Shown: positions 7,408 to 14,188 of the stretch, piece after piece
Position numbering within the stretch: the first letter of the stretch is position 1
Layout: each line of letters begins with the position of its first letter
Assembly: GCF_009709555.1 (NCBI RefSeq)
Contig: NZ_WJBG01000239.1
Span: 1 to 52,031 of the forward strand
DNA length: 52,031 nucleotides
DNA from: Streptomyces blattellae
GTDB taxonomy: Bacteria; Actinomycetota; Actinomycetes; Streptomycetales; Streptomycetaceae
Direction of reading: 5' to 3'
The notes under the pieces: model-generated
The model's database searches: none
Told to the model about the DNA's origin: nothing
What the model saw: only the letters and a program-made list of their open reading frames with translations
Position numbers and translations under genes: made by a program

Positions 7408-8295
7408 GTGTTCGACGACCTCGATGCAAACGACCTCTACGCTGAACTGATCATGCTCCGGGCCAATGACTCACGCGCCTTCATACTCGTCGAAGGCTCT
7501 GCGGACTGCGCAGTCTTGGACCGCTTCATAAACGCCGAAAATTTCACCACAGTTCCCGCGCTAGGCAAGCAAAGAGCCCAAGGAGCCATCGCGAGGGTCC
7601 ACGACAGCGACCAACTCGCAGCCGTCTATGCCATCCTTGACCGCGACTGGGTAGGGCTGTTGGACAACGGTATGGACCACCACGCAGTGATCTACACCGA
7701 CTTCTACGACTTGGACGCTTGCATCTTCTTCGCCCCGCACGTATACGAAGCACTCGCGGCCAGCTTCTGCACTGACCTGAGTTTTCGGCACGGCGCCGAC
7801 GGCTGCACCCAGGAGGACATCAACGCCGCCTGTGTCCACCTGGCGCTCCCAGTCGGGCTCCTGCGCTTCATGTCTCAGCGTGACGGGCTCGCGCTGAATT
7901 TGCGGGACTTCCCGTTGACCGAGGTGGCAAGGAACAACGTCGGCAGCATCGACCTCACCGCATTGATCACGCTCGCCTGCAAACGCGCAGGAAAGGAGCC
8001 CGAAGACCATCCTGGGCTGCTCGCCCTTCTGCAGGCAGAACTCGCACGCGTCACGGAGAGGGAGCAGTACTGCTCCGGCCACGACCTGGCCAAGGCATTC
8101 TCACTCGTCGCGAAACGGCGGTGGGCAGCCAAAGTGGGACACGATGTCATCGAACGCTCCGCCAGAGCCGCGCTTAGCCGTGACGCGTTCGAGCAGACGA
8201 GCATCTACCGTGGCTGCATGCGTTGGGCCGACAGTGAAGGGGCAGCCGTCTGGAAGGATGCCCTCACCTCCTCCCAAAACTCGCATACCGAGTAA
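7408..8295 (+). CDS. PARIS-like effector (AriB-type, DUF4435/Toprim-fold nuclease)
   Basis: The 295-residue protein carries Toprim-like acidic motifs: FILVEGSADCAVL (E29 in the EGxxD motif) and YAILDRDWVG (D78, D80). The following DFYDLDACIFF stretch is common in DUF4435. In PARIS the released AriB dimerises and cleaves tRNA, causing growth arrest. GTG at 7408 was chosen because a GGAG lies 12 bases upstream and the Toprim strand begins shortly after. A GTG at 7357 would extend it into the ATPase gene. The gene is convergent with the HTH-ImmA gene, with only 14 bp between stops. Nuclease activity is inferred from the family. Confidence 0.78.
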   Translation: MFDDLDANDLYAELIMLRANDSRAFILVEGSADCAVLDRFINAENFTTVPALGKQRAQGAIARVHDSDQLAAVYAILDRDWVGLLDNGMDHHAVIYTDFYDLDACIFFAPHVYEALAASFCTDLSFRHGADGCTQEDINAACVHLALPVGLLRFMSQRDGLALNLRDFPLTEVARNNVGSIDLTALITLACKRAGKEPEDHPGLLALLQAELARVTEREQYCSGHDLAKAFSLVAKRRWAAKVGHDVIERSARAALSRDAFEQTSIYRGCMRWADSEGAAVWKDALTSSQNSHTE

Positions 8296-8309
8296 CCGAG
8301 CGGGGCCGG

Positions 8310-9425
8310 TCAGAATTCCACACGGGGTCGTTCGCTGATATCCCGACTGAGCAGGGTTCGAATGTCGGCTTCCGGAAGTCCGGAACGATTGATGAAATCA
8401 GCGAAGGAGATCCCGGTTGTCTCCATGAGTTCTAGTGCTCGTTGCAAGAGTACGGGAACTTCTGGATTCCCAAGAGGGCCTGGCTCAACTTTCCTCCACC
8501 CCCGGACGGACAAGGCTTTCCATGCCTGCGCATAGGTGTGTTCACTCATAGCACCGAGCGTTTTTGCCCTAACCAGGAGAGCTGCTAGAGAAACGTGCCA
8601 CTTCGCTTTCAAGCGAAGAAATACGGGCCAATCGAGATGTTCCGGAAGTTCGGATCTGATGTCGTTAGCTGGCATGAGGAACGCAGCAGCAAACTCGTGG
8701 GCCTGACTCTCAGTGACCTTGTCGCCGATTTTCCCGGTGAGGCCATGCAAGACCAGGTGCCCTAGCTCATGGGCCGCATCGAAGCGGGAGCGGTCACGCA
8801 GTCCCTTGTCGGCCCCGAGAGCGACAATAGGCCTGTCAGGGAAGTCGACACAGAATGCATCAACTTTTTCAATGCTGACACGGAAGCGAACGACGGCAAC
8901 GCCGTTCATTTCCATCAGGCGCACGACGTTTCGTACGGGACCGCGTGGGACATTCCAGTGATCACGGATCTGTGCTGCCGCTTGTTCGATGTCGGCGGAT
9001 TGAAGAGGATGCTCTTCGTTGATTGGAATGCGCGGCAGATTGAGGTCGGGAAGCGCGACGTATTTTTCGAGCTCAAGCGCGAGTTCTCGTGCGAGGTGCA
9101 CGTACGCAAGCGCTTGTTGGCGATCTCGAGGGGAGGTCGATCGAAGGCTGCGAAAGAACCCGTTGACCTGATCCTGAGCAGGGGGGCGGGCTGGCGCGGC
9201 GAAGAACGACAGCGGTACCCGCAAAGCGACCGCAAGCCGGCGAAGCGTCGATGTAGCGGGCTTGGTGTGTCCGTTTTCGAACTGGCTGATCGAGGCTGCG
9301 GTGACGGAGCCCACTTCCCTGGCCAGTTGCACCTGGGTGAGCCCCCGGAGTTCGCGCGCCATTCGCAGCCGGGCGCGATCGAACAGGGCTGCGATGTCAC
9401 CAGGGTCCAGTCGCAGGTCGTTCAC
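8310..9425 (-). CDS. XRE-family HTH regulator fused to an ImmA/IrrE-type metallopeptidase
   Basis: The 371-residue protein has an N-terminal XRE helix-turn-helix (about 15-75: RGLTQVQLAREVGSVTAASISQFENG) and a COG2856-type zinc protease domain. The zinc motif is HELGH (H219, E220, H223). A likely third ligand is E244 in the helix QAHEFAAAFLMP. ImmA-type proteases cleave repressors after DNA damage or phage signals. The gene starts 186 bp from, and diverges from, the CBASS operon. CBASS operons elsewhere are regulated by a separate HTH repressor (CapH) and an ImmA-like protease (CapP). A fused form next to CBASS suggests the same job in one chain, which is inference. It could instead be an antitoxin-like regulator of either flanking system. 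Confidence 0.88.
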   Translation of the reverse strand: MNDLRLDPGDIAALFDRARLRMARELRGLTQVQLAREVGSVTAASISQFENGHTKPATSTLRRLAVALRVPLSFFAAPARPPAQDQVNGFFRSLRSTSPRDRQQALAYVHLARELALELEKYVALPDLNLPRIPINEEHPLQSADIEQAAAQIRDHWNVPRGPVRNVVRLMEMNGVAVVRFRVSIEKVDAFCVDFPDRPIVALGADKGLRDRSRFDAAHELGHLVLHGLTGKIGDKVTESQAHEFAAAFLMPANDIRSELPEHLDWPVFLRLKAKWHVSLAALLVRAKTLGAMSEHTYAQAWKALSVRGWRKVEPGPLGNPEVPVLLQRALELMETTGISFADFINRSGLPEADIRTLLSRDISERPRVEF

Positions 9426-9611
9426 GTCGCTCGCCTCCCGGCCGCGTCCGCCGATCAGCGGACGATTCCCGATCTTGAATGCTCCGCCCGCATCTTAGGC
9501 ACACCTTGGTTACCGGTCGGTCAAATCGCTCGGCTCCAACCGAACACGCCCGAGTGAAGTGTGTCGAGTTGCATCTCCGCCACGTCATGTACTCTACCGA
9601 AACCAGAGAAG
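9426..9611. promoter_or_regulatory. Divergent intergenic region between the HTH-ImmA gene and the CBASS operon
   Basis: These 186 bp must hold both divergent promoters. I see no clear paired -35/-10 boxes and no strong palindrome by eye. A GTG at 9561 could extend the TRIP13 frame into this region, but the encoded residues do not look family-like. Confidence 0.4.
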
Positions 9612-10571
9612 ATGATGTTCAGATCTGAGGTGACCCACCATGCGTGGGGGGACGGAGTTGAGGGGATGCGGGTTCAGGAGTGCGTGCTGTCGGACGAGGT
9701 GATCACCGCCGACTCGGCGGAGGCCTCGTTGTGGGACGCCATCGTGGTGCCGGAGGAGATCAAGGAGCGCTTGCGCAACCAGACTGTGCTGTCGCTGCTC
9801 GTGCGGCCTGACCTGCCGTTTGCGGTGACGGCGTTGCATGGCTTGTGCACGCTCTACGGCCCTCCCGGCACCGGCAAGACGACCCTGGCGCGGGGTCTGC
9901 CGGCACAGGTCGCCCGCTACGTCGCCGGAGGCGCGGTCCGGCGGATCGAGATCAACCCGCACGGGCTGATGAGCGCCGAGCACGGGCAGTCGCAGCAGCG
10001 GGTCAGCGAGCTGCTCGGCGAGTACGTACCGGGTCTCGCGTCGGATGGCGTGCCGACCGTGGTGATCCTCGACGAGGTCGAGTCGATGGCAGTCGCCCGC
10101 TCGGCGGCATCGCTGGCCGCCAACCCGGCCGACGTCCACCGCGCCACCGACGCGGTGCTCACCGCCTTGGATCTCAACGCCGCCGAGCACCCGCACCTGT
10201 TCTTCGTCGCGACCAGCAACTTCACCACCGCCCTGGACGAGGCGTTCCTCTCCCGCTCCGACGCCGCCATCCTCGTCCCGCTTCCCGAGCCGGAGGCACT
10301 GCGGAAGATCCTGGCCTCCACGCTGGTGACGCTGGCCGACAAGTACCCGGCGTTGGGTGAGCTGGCGCGCTCCTCGGCGATGGAGCGCGTCGCCGAGGCG
10401 GCTCGCGGGCTGGACGGCCGCCGTACGCGCAAGGTGGTCTTTGAAGCCCTGGCTCAGCGGCTGGACACGGTGCTGGACCCCGGCAGTCTCACCGAAGACG
10501 ACCTGGCCGCCGCGGTGCGCAACGCCGTCGCGGAGACGGGTGAGCCGGAGGTGTCCCGTGCGGCGTACTAG
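9612..10571 (+). CDS. cap6: TRIP13/Pch2-like AAA+ ATPase of type III CBASS (Cap6)
   Basis: A 319-residue AAA+ protein with Walker A GPPGTGKT (83-90), Walker B VVILDEVES (150-158), sensor-1 ATSN (200-203), an arginine-finger candidate R215 in AFLSRSD and sensor-2 GLDGRRTRK (267-274). The LYGPPGTGKTTLAR context and the location beside HORMA and CD-NTase genes identify a bacterial TRIP13/Cap6. Cap6 unfolds or disassembles the HORMA-CD-NTase complex and so keeps CBASS off until infection. Start candidates in frame are ATG 9612, ATG 9615 and ATG 9666. The last has a better-placed GGAG (9653-9656) and would shorten the protein by 18 residues. The stop overlaps the next gene by 14 bp. Confidence 0.85.
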   Translation: MMFRSEVTHHAWGDGVEGMRVQECVLSDEVITADSAEASLWDAIVVPEEIKERLRNQTVLSLLVRPDLPFAVTALHGLCTLYGPPGTGKTTLARGLPAQVARYVAGGAVRRIEINPHGLMSAEHGQSQQRVSELLGEYVPGLASDGVPTVVILDEVESMAVARSAASLAANPADVHRATDAVLTALDLNAAEHPHLFFVATSNFTTALDEAFLSRSDAAILVPLPEPEALRKILASTLVTLADKYPALGELARSSAMERVAEAARGLDGRRTRKVVFEALAQRLDTVLDPGSLTEDDLAAAVRNAVAETGEPEVSRAAY

Positions 10572-11037
10572 GCAGGTGGCGGCTTCTCCCGTGCGCAGCG
10601 CCAGCGGAACCTGGGCGGTGATCTCGGACCTCGTGGCGGACACCGTGGCGCAGTCCTCCGCACTGTCCCGCGACGAGGCGGTGCAGGCGATGTCGGCCGC
10701 CGAGGCAGTCGGGCGGATGCTGATCGCGGCAGGGCACCTGCAGCAGCACCCGATCATCCTGGTGGCCGGCAAGGTGCACTGCGAGATCACGACGGTGTCC
10801 GGCACGGCGGCGCTGACGTTGGAGGAGAACCTCAACCCCGTCCCCGGCGCGGCGGGCGCCGACGATTTCACGATCCACCTGCCGTCCCCGGCCCCGCTCC
10901 AGGAGCAGGTGAAGGCAGCCGCCGACGGTCACGCCCGGTTGTCCGACGCTGTCCCGCCCGACCCGGAGACGAAGGCTGCCCACTCCGGTCTGCTGATCGA
11001 CCGTGAGGCTCTGCGACGGGCGGTCACTCAGCGATGA
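10558..11037 (+). CDS. Unrecognised 159-residue protein inside the CBASS operon
   Basis: GTG at 10558 is preceded by GGAGG (10547-10551). The gene overlaps the end of the TRIP13-like gene and couples to the HORMA gene through ATGA. I do not recognise the family. It opens with a long helix (AVISDLVADTVAQSSALSRDEAVQAM). A beta-rich centre follows (PIILVAGKVHCEITT, then a hydrophobic turn). Next is DDFTIHLPSPAPL and a polar, proline-containing tail ending LLIDREALRRAV. It has no signal peptide or membrane span. Some type III CBASS operons encode two HORMA-type proteins, so a divergent second HORMA or a HORMA partner is the leading guess. The motifs are too weak to claim that. Position and coupling argue it is a working component. 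Confidence 0.75.
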   Translation: MRRTRQVAASPVRSASGTWAVISDLVADTVAQSSALSRDEAVQAMSAAEAVGRMLIAAGHLQQHPIILVAGKVHCEITTVSGTAALTLEENLNPVPGAAGADDFTIHLPSPAPLQEQVKAAADGHARLSDAVPPDPETKAAHSGLLIDREALRRAVTQR

Positions 11038-11543
11038 CCTCCACCTACACCTACAGCTACAGCTACACCCGGACCCACACCGCCACGCACCTGACCGACG
11101 TCATCCTCGGCACCATCACCGACATCCTCGCCGACCTGGGTATCAACATGGACCGGCTGCATCGCGACTGGGTGCAGAACGAGAACGCGATCAAGGCGTG
11201 GATCGAGGAGGCATCCCTCGACACGGTCGTCCTCGAGTGCCACCAGCCCTCGGGCACCGTGGCACCGGTGATCGAGTTCCCGGTGTCCTACACCACTTCC
11301 GGCGACGGCAACGCCGAGTTCACCGCCTCTCGTGCTCGAGCCGCCCGGTTCCGGGCCAAGTTCGACCGGGTGCCCGCGGGCACCACCTACCGGCTGTTCT
11401 GCACCTTCAACAGGCCCCGCACCCCGCAACCAGGTTGGGGCCCCGGCCATCGGGCGAGCACCGACGGCCTGCGCGGCATCACCTTCGGCACCCTCGGCTC
11501 CGCCCCGCACGCCTCGACCGGCATGCGGTATTACCACACCTGA
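11034..11543 (+). CDS. cap7: Bacterial HORMA-domain protein of CBASS (Cap7-like)
   Basis: The 169-residue protein has the bacterial HORMA N-terminus: Thr/Tyr-rich STYTYSYSYTRTHTATHL followed by a helix TDVILGTITDILADLGI. Next comes the strand region LDTVVLECHQPSG and the APVIEFPVSYTTSG beta strands that shape the safety-belt fold. In type III CBASS the HORMA protein binds peptides from phage proteins in its closed state and then activates the CD-NTase, while TRIP13 reopens it. The ATG overlaps the preceding stop (ATGA), and the CD-NTase gene begins 24 bases downstream. The family call rests on this sequence pattern plus the TRIP13 and CD-NTase neighbours. A profile search would settle it. Confidence 0.75.
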   Translation: MTSTYTYSYSYTRTHTATHLTDVILGTITDILADLGINMDRLHRDWVQNENAIKAWIEEASLDTVVLECHQPSGTVAPVIEFPVSYTTSGDGNAEFTASRARAARFRAKFDRVPAGTTYRLFCTFNRPRTPQPGWGPGHRASTDGLRGITFGTLGSAPHASTGMRYYHT

Positions 11544-11567
11544 GACCACGAGCAGGGACACACCGCT

Positions 11568-12434
11568 ATGGGATACATCGACGACGCCTTCACCAAGCTC
11601 AAGCACAACCTGGAGATCACCCAGACCGAGCAGAACCTGGCGAAGGCACGGCACGAGGCCATCCGCGATTTCGTCCGGTCGCACTGGGACCTCGCCGACG
11701 ACTTCCTCACCGGCAGCTACCGGCGCGACACCAAGACGAAGAAGCTCAAGGACATCGACATCTTCGTGGTCCTCGACGCCGACGGCTCCCAGGCCGGCTT
11801 CCTCAATCAGGCGCCCATCCAAGTGATCAACGCCCTGGAGACGCTGCTCCGTCAGAAGTGGAGCGCTGCCGCCCGCGACGGCATGGCCGTCGTCATCCCC
11901 TACGGCCCCGACGACGAGGTCATGTCGATCGACGTAGTCCCCGCCTTCAAGCGAGACGAGGGCGGCTACTACATCCCCAATCCCTCGGCAGGCGACTGGA
12001 TCGCGACCAACCCCAAGCGCCACCACGAGCTGAGCATCGCCAAGAACGCCGACTGCGACGGCAAGTACGTACCCTTCGTCAAGATGGTCAAGGGCATCAA
12101 CCGCGAACTCGGCGAGCCCGTGTCGCCCTCCTTCCTGCTGGAGGTCATGGCCCAGTCGCTAGTGAAACCGCCGATCGGGCGCTACCAGGACGAGATCGTG
12201 CTGTTCCTGGCCACCGCCGCCGAACGCATCGGCGACGAGTGGCCTGACCCCGCCGGCCTGGGCGGTGACGTCAACGCCGTCATGAACGCGACTCAGAAGC
12301 TCGCCGCGGCCAACGCACTCACCCAGGCCCGCGCCATCGCAGAGCAGGCAGTCGACCTGGAGGACGAGGGCCAGGAGCGCGCTGCCTACGACGAGTGGAA
12401 GAAGCTGTTCGGGAACAGGATGACCAGGCCATGA
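11568..12434 (+). CDS. CD-NTase (cyclic oligonucleotide synthase) of type III CBASS
   Basis: A 288-residue nucleotidyltransferase of the SMODS/CD-NTase class. The active-site signature is GSYRRDTKTKKLKDIDIF (G49-S50, D62 and D64), with the third acidic residue D122 in SIDVVPAF. A helical C-terminal half follows (KMVKGINREL ... LLEVMAQSLVK). On HORMA activation it would make a cyclic di- or trinucleotide that opens the effector encoded next. HORMA-regulated enzymes usually belong to clades C or D, but I cannot assign the clade here. The gene overlaps the effector gene by ATGA, so enzyme and effector are made together. All catalytic residues are present. Confidence 0.9.
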   Translation: MGYIDDAFTKLKHNLEITQTEQNLAKARHEAIRDFVRSHWDLADDFLTGSYRRDTKTKKLKDIDIFVVLDADGSQAGFLNQAPIQVINALETLLRQKWSAAARDGMAVVIPYGPDDEVMSIDVVPAFKRDEGGYYIPNPSAGDWIATNPKRHHELSIAKNADCDGKYVPFVKMVKGINRELGEPVSPSFLLEVMAQSLVKPPIGRYQDEIVLFLATAAERIGDEWPDPAGLGGDVNAVMNATQKLAAANALTQARAIAEQAVDLEDEGQERAAYDEWKKLFGNRMTRP

Positions 12435-13399
12435 ACCTCTCCACCGACCCCGGCGGCGTCCACGGGATCCCATCCCGGGCCATCCACGAGCAGCAGCTCG
12501 ACGACGGCATGCTGCTCCTCCAGCGCGCCGCGTCAGCAAGCCACCAACGCGGCCAGCTCCTCGAGGCCGTGCGCGTCACCGCCGCCGTTCTGCTCGCCGC
12601 CGCCGGTGTCCTGATCACGCTGATCGGCCACGGCCGGACAGCCGTCTCGATCGTCGGGTTCTTCTGGTTCGTCGTCTCCGCGTTCCTGCTCAAGGGCCTC
12701 GCCGGGAGCACAGCCCGGCAGGGCGCCCTGCTCCAGGAGATGTTCGACGTCACCCTGTTCCACTTGCCGTGGCGTTCCACCGTTGCAGGCGATCCCATCC
12801 CCGAACCCGACGTCCGCCGTCTCGCGCGCAAGCTCCCCCGAGGTGGCGCGAAGGATAAGCGCATCACCGACGGTTGGTACGACCCCACCCACGACGTCCA
12901 CCACCCCTACGACATTTTCATCGCCCAGGAACAGAACCTTGCCTGGGACGCCCGCCTCCGCCGCCGCTACAGCCACCTCATCGCCACGCTTGCGATGCTG
13001 TGGGCCACTATCGGCTTCGTCGCGGGTTTGGTGGTCGCGGACGCCACTCTGGGCGACACTCTCCTTAGCTTCTTCGTCCCGTCTCTGGCGGCCTACCAGA
13101 TCGCTTACGAGATCTGGTCCGGCCAACGCAAGGTGGCCGACGAGCGCGACCGACTCACCAAGGTCGTCAATACTGAGCTACACAACGGACACCCCGGCCC
13201 CGTACCCGACGACGAATGGCACCGCCTTCGGACCGTTGCACGGGATGTGCAGGACGGCGTTCTCCGCACCCGCCTGGACACCACCCGAGTACCCGAGTGG
13301 TTCTACAAACGCTTCCGCGACGACGACGAACGCGACTTCGGCGACACCGCAGAAGGCCACCGCGTCCGCCTCGCCCAAATCACGCCCCCACCCCCGTAA
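12431..13399 (+). CDS. S-4TM family pore-forming CBASS effector
   Basis: The 322-residue membrane protein has two hydrophobic pairs. TM1 is about 47-66 and TM2 about 71-90. A cytosolic stretch of about 90 residues follows (YDPTHDVHHPYDIFIAQEQN), then TM3 about 182-203 and TM4 about 209-228. The C-terminus is a charged helical tail ending in a conserved-looking RVPEWFYKRFRDDDERDF segment. This arrangement matches the S-4TM class predicted to form pores when cyclic nucleotides bind, killing the infected cell. It is the last gene of the operon, and a perfect 15-bp hairpin follows its stop codon directly. Pore formation is known only by family inference. Confidence 0.85.
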   Translation: MNLSTDPGGVHGIPSRAIHEQQLDDGMLLLQRAASASHQRGQLLEAVRVTAAVLLAAAGVLITLIGHGRTAVSIVGFFWFVVSAFLLKGLAGSTARQGALLQEMFDVTLFHLPWRSTVAGDPIPEPDVRRLARKLPRGGAKDKRITDGWYDPTHDVHHPYDIFIAQEQNLAWDARLRRRYSHLIATLAMLWATIGFVAGLVVADATLGDTLLSFFVPSLAAYQIAYEIWSGQRKVADERDRLTKVVNTELHNGHPGPVPDDEWHRLRTVARDVQDGVLRTRLDTTRVPEWFYKRFRDDDERDFGDTAEGHRVRLAQITPPPP

Positions 13400-13435
13400 G
13401 TCGCTGGGCGGGTTACTCCAAACCCGCCCAGCGAC
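13400..13435 (+). terminator. Transcription terminator hairpin after the CBASS operon
   Basis: A perfect 15-bp stem (13400-13414 with 13421-13435, arms GTCGCTGGGCGGGTT and its complement) closes a 6-base loop directly at the effector stop codon. There is no T-tract, which is usual for Streptomyces. Confidence 0.85.
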
Positions 13436-13712
13436 CTGCCGCACCTAAACGTGGGACCGTCTCACCCCGGAGCTCACGCACAGTAAGCATCCGCACCCTT
13501 GAGGTGCCAACTATCTCGCTCAAGGTGTGCCAACAAGAGTTCTCCAAGCCGGCCTGACCTGCACAGCTCAGACGGAGATGTGCCAACTAAAAATCTCGGT
13601 CACAGTGATCAGCGGGACGAGTCCCCGGCATCCACAAGGGGATCACGGCAAGGGCGATTCCTGCCGGCGATCCAAGGGTGGACCGCCGGCGCGTGGCGGG
13701 ACCGGGCCCGTG
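13436..13712. other. Non-coding right edge of the defence island
   Basis: These 277 bp separate the CBASS terminator from the next gene on the minus strand. They hold a near-copy (13476-13492) of a 17-bp sequence at the end of the TniQ-like pseudogene (5828-5844) and three GTGCCAAC motifs in one orientation. No convincing coding frame or tRNA is seen. Confidence 0.6.
13504..13587 (+). repeat. Three directly repeated GTGCCAAC motifs
   Basis: GTGCCAAC occurs at 13504-13511, 13527-13534 and 13580-13587. Copies one and three are followed by ACTATCTCG-like sequence. Short directly repeated sites of this sort are typical of transposase-binding arrays at transposon ends (Tn7/Tn5053 or IS21-like). 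Confidence 0.55.
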
Positions 13713-14162
13713 TCAGTCGGCGATCATCCGGTAGCCCTGCCCAGCCGATCGGTCGGTCACCCGCTCGCGCTGGCGGCGTACGACGTACCGGCCGGGGGCG
13801 ATGCCGGTGGCGCCGTGCTCCGGGTGGAGGAGGTAGGCGACCGCCGACGCGTCGATCACGCCGAGGGCGAGTCGCTCGTCGTCCAGGACGTAAGTGGTCC
13901 AGCGGCAGGTGCCGGGGTCGGCGACCAGGGCGTGCGGATTGCCGCCGCCGGCGCTGCGGAGCAGTTCGATGCCGGCTGCCGGGACGTCGTCCCAGCGCTG
14001 GTAGTGGACTCGGACGGCGTCCGCCACGAGCACGTACGGGATGACGATGAGGTCTCCCTGGGCCTGGATGCCGTCGACGACGGGGACGGCGACCTGTCGT
14101 TCGAGGTGGTCGAGGACGTCGAGGCCGGTACGGGCGGTCAGTTCGGACAGGGTCATGGTCAT
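13713..14162 (-). CDS. Hypothetical 149-residue protein, partner of the DUF6745 gene
   Basis: A cytosolic protein without a motif I recognise. It begins MTMTLSELTARTGLDVLDHLERQVAVPVVDGI and has an alternating beta pattern (GDLIVIPYVLVADAVRVHYQRWDDVP). It ends with a HPEHGATGIAPGRYVVRRQRE segment. A GAGGTG ribosome-binding site precedes ATG 14162. An ATG two codons later and a GTG at 14171 are alternatives. The start lies 26 bp after the stop of the DUF6745 gene in the same direction, so the two are probably one transcript. The C-terminal RYVVRRQRE is conserved-looking, but no function can be proposed. Confidence 0.75.
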   Translation of the reverse strand: MTMTLSELTARTGLDVLDHLERQVAVPVVDGIQAQGDLIVIPYVLVADAVRVHYQRWDDVPAAGIELLRSAGGGNPHALVADPGTCRWTTYVLDDERLALGVIDASAVAYLLHPEHGATGIAPGRYVVRRQRERVTDRSAGQGYRMIAD

Positions 14163-14188
14163 GTGCGTCACCTCGGGAAATCGGAGGG

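Noticed and set aside
13436..13712. tRNA gene or attachment site at the island edge
   Set aside because: No cloverleaf or CCA-like 3' end could be found by eye. The island boundary looks transposon-like instead.
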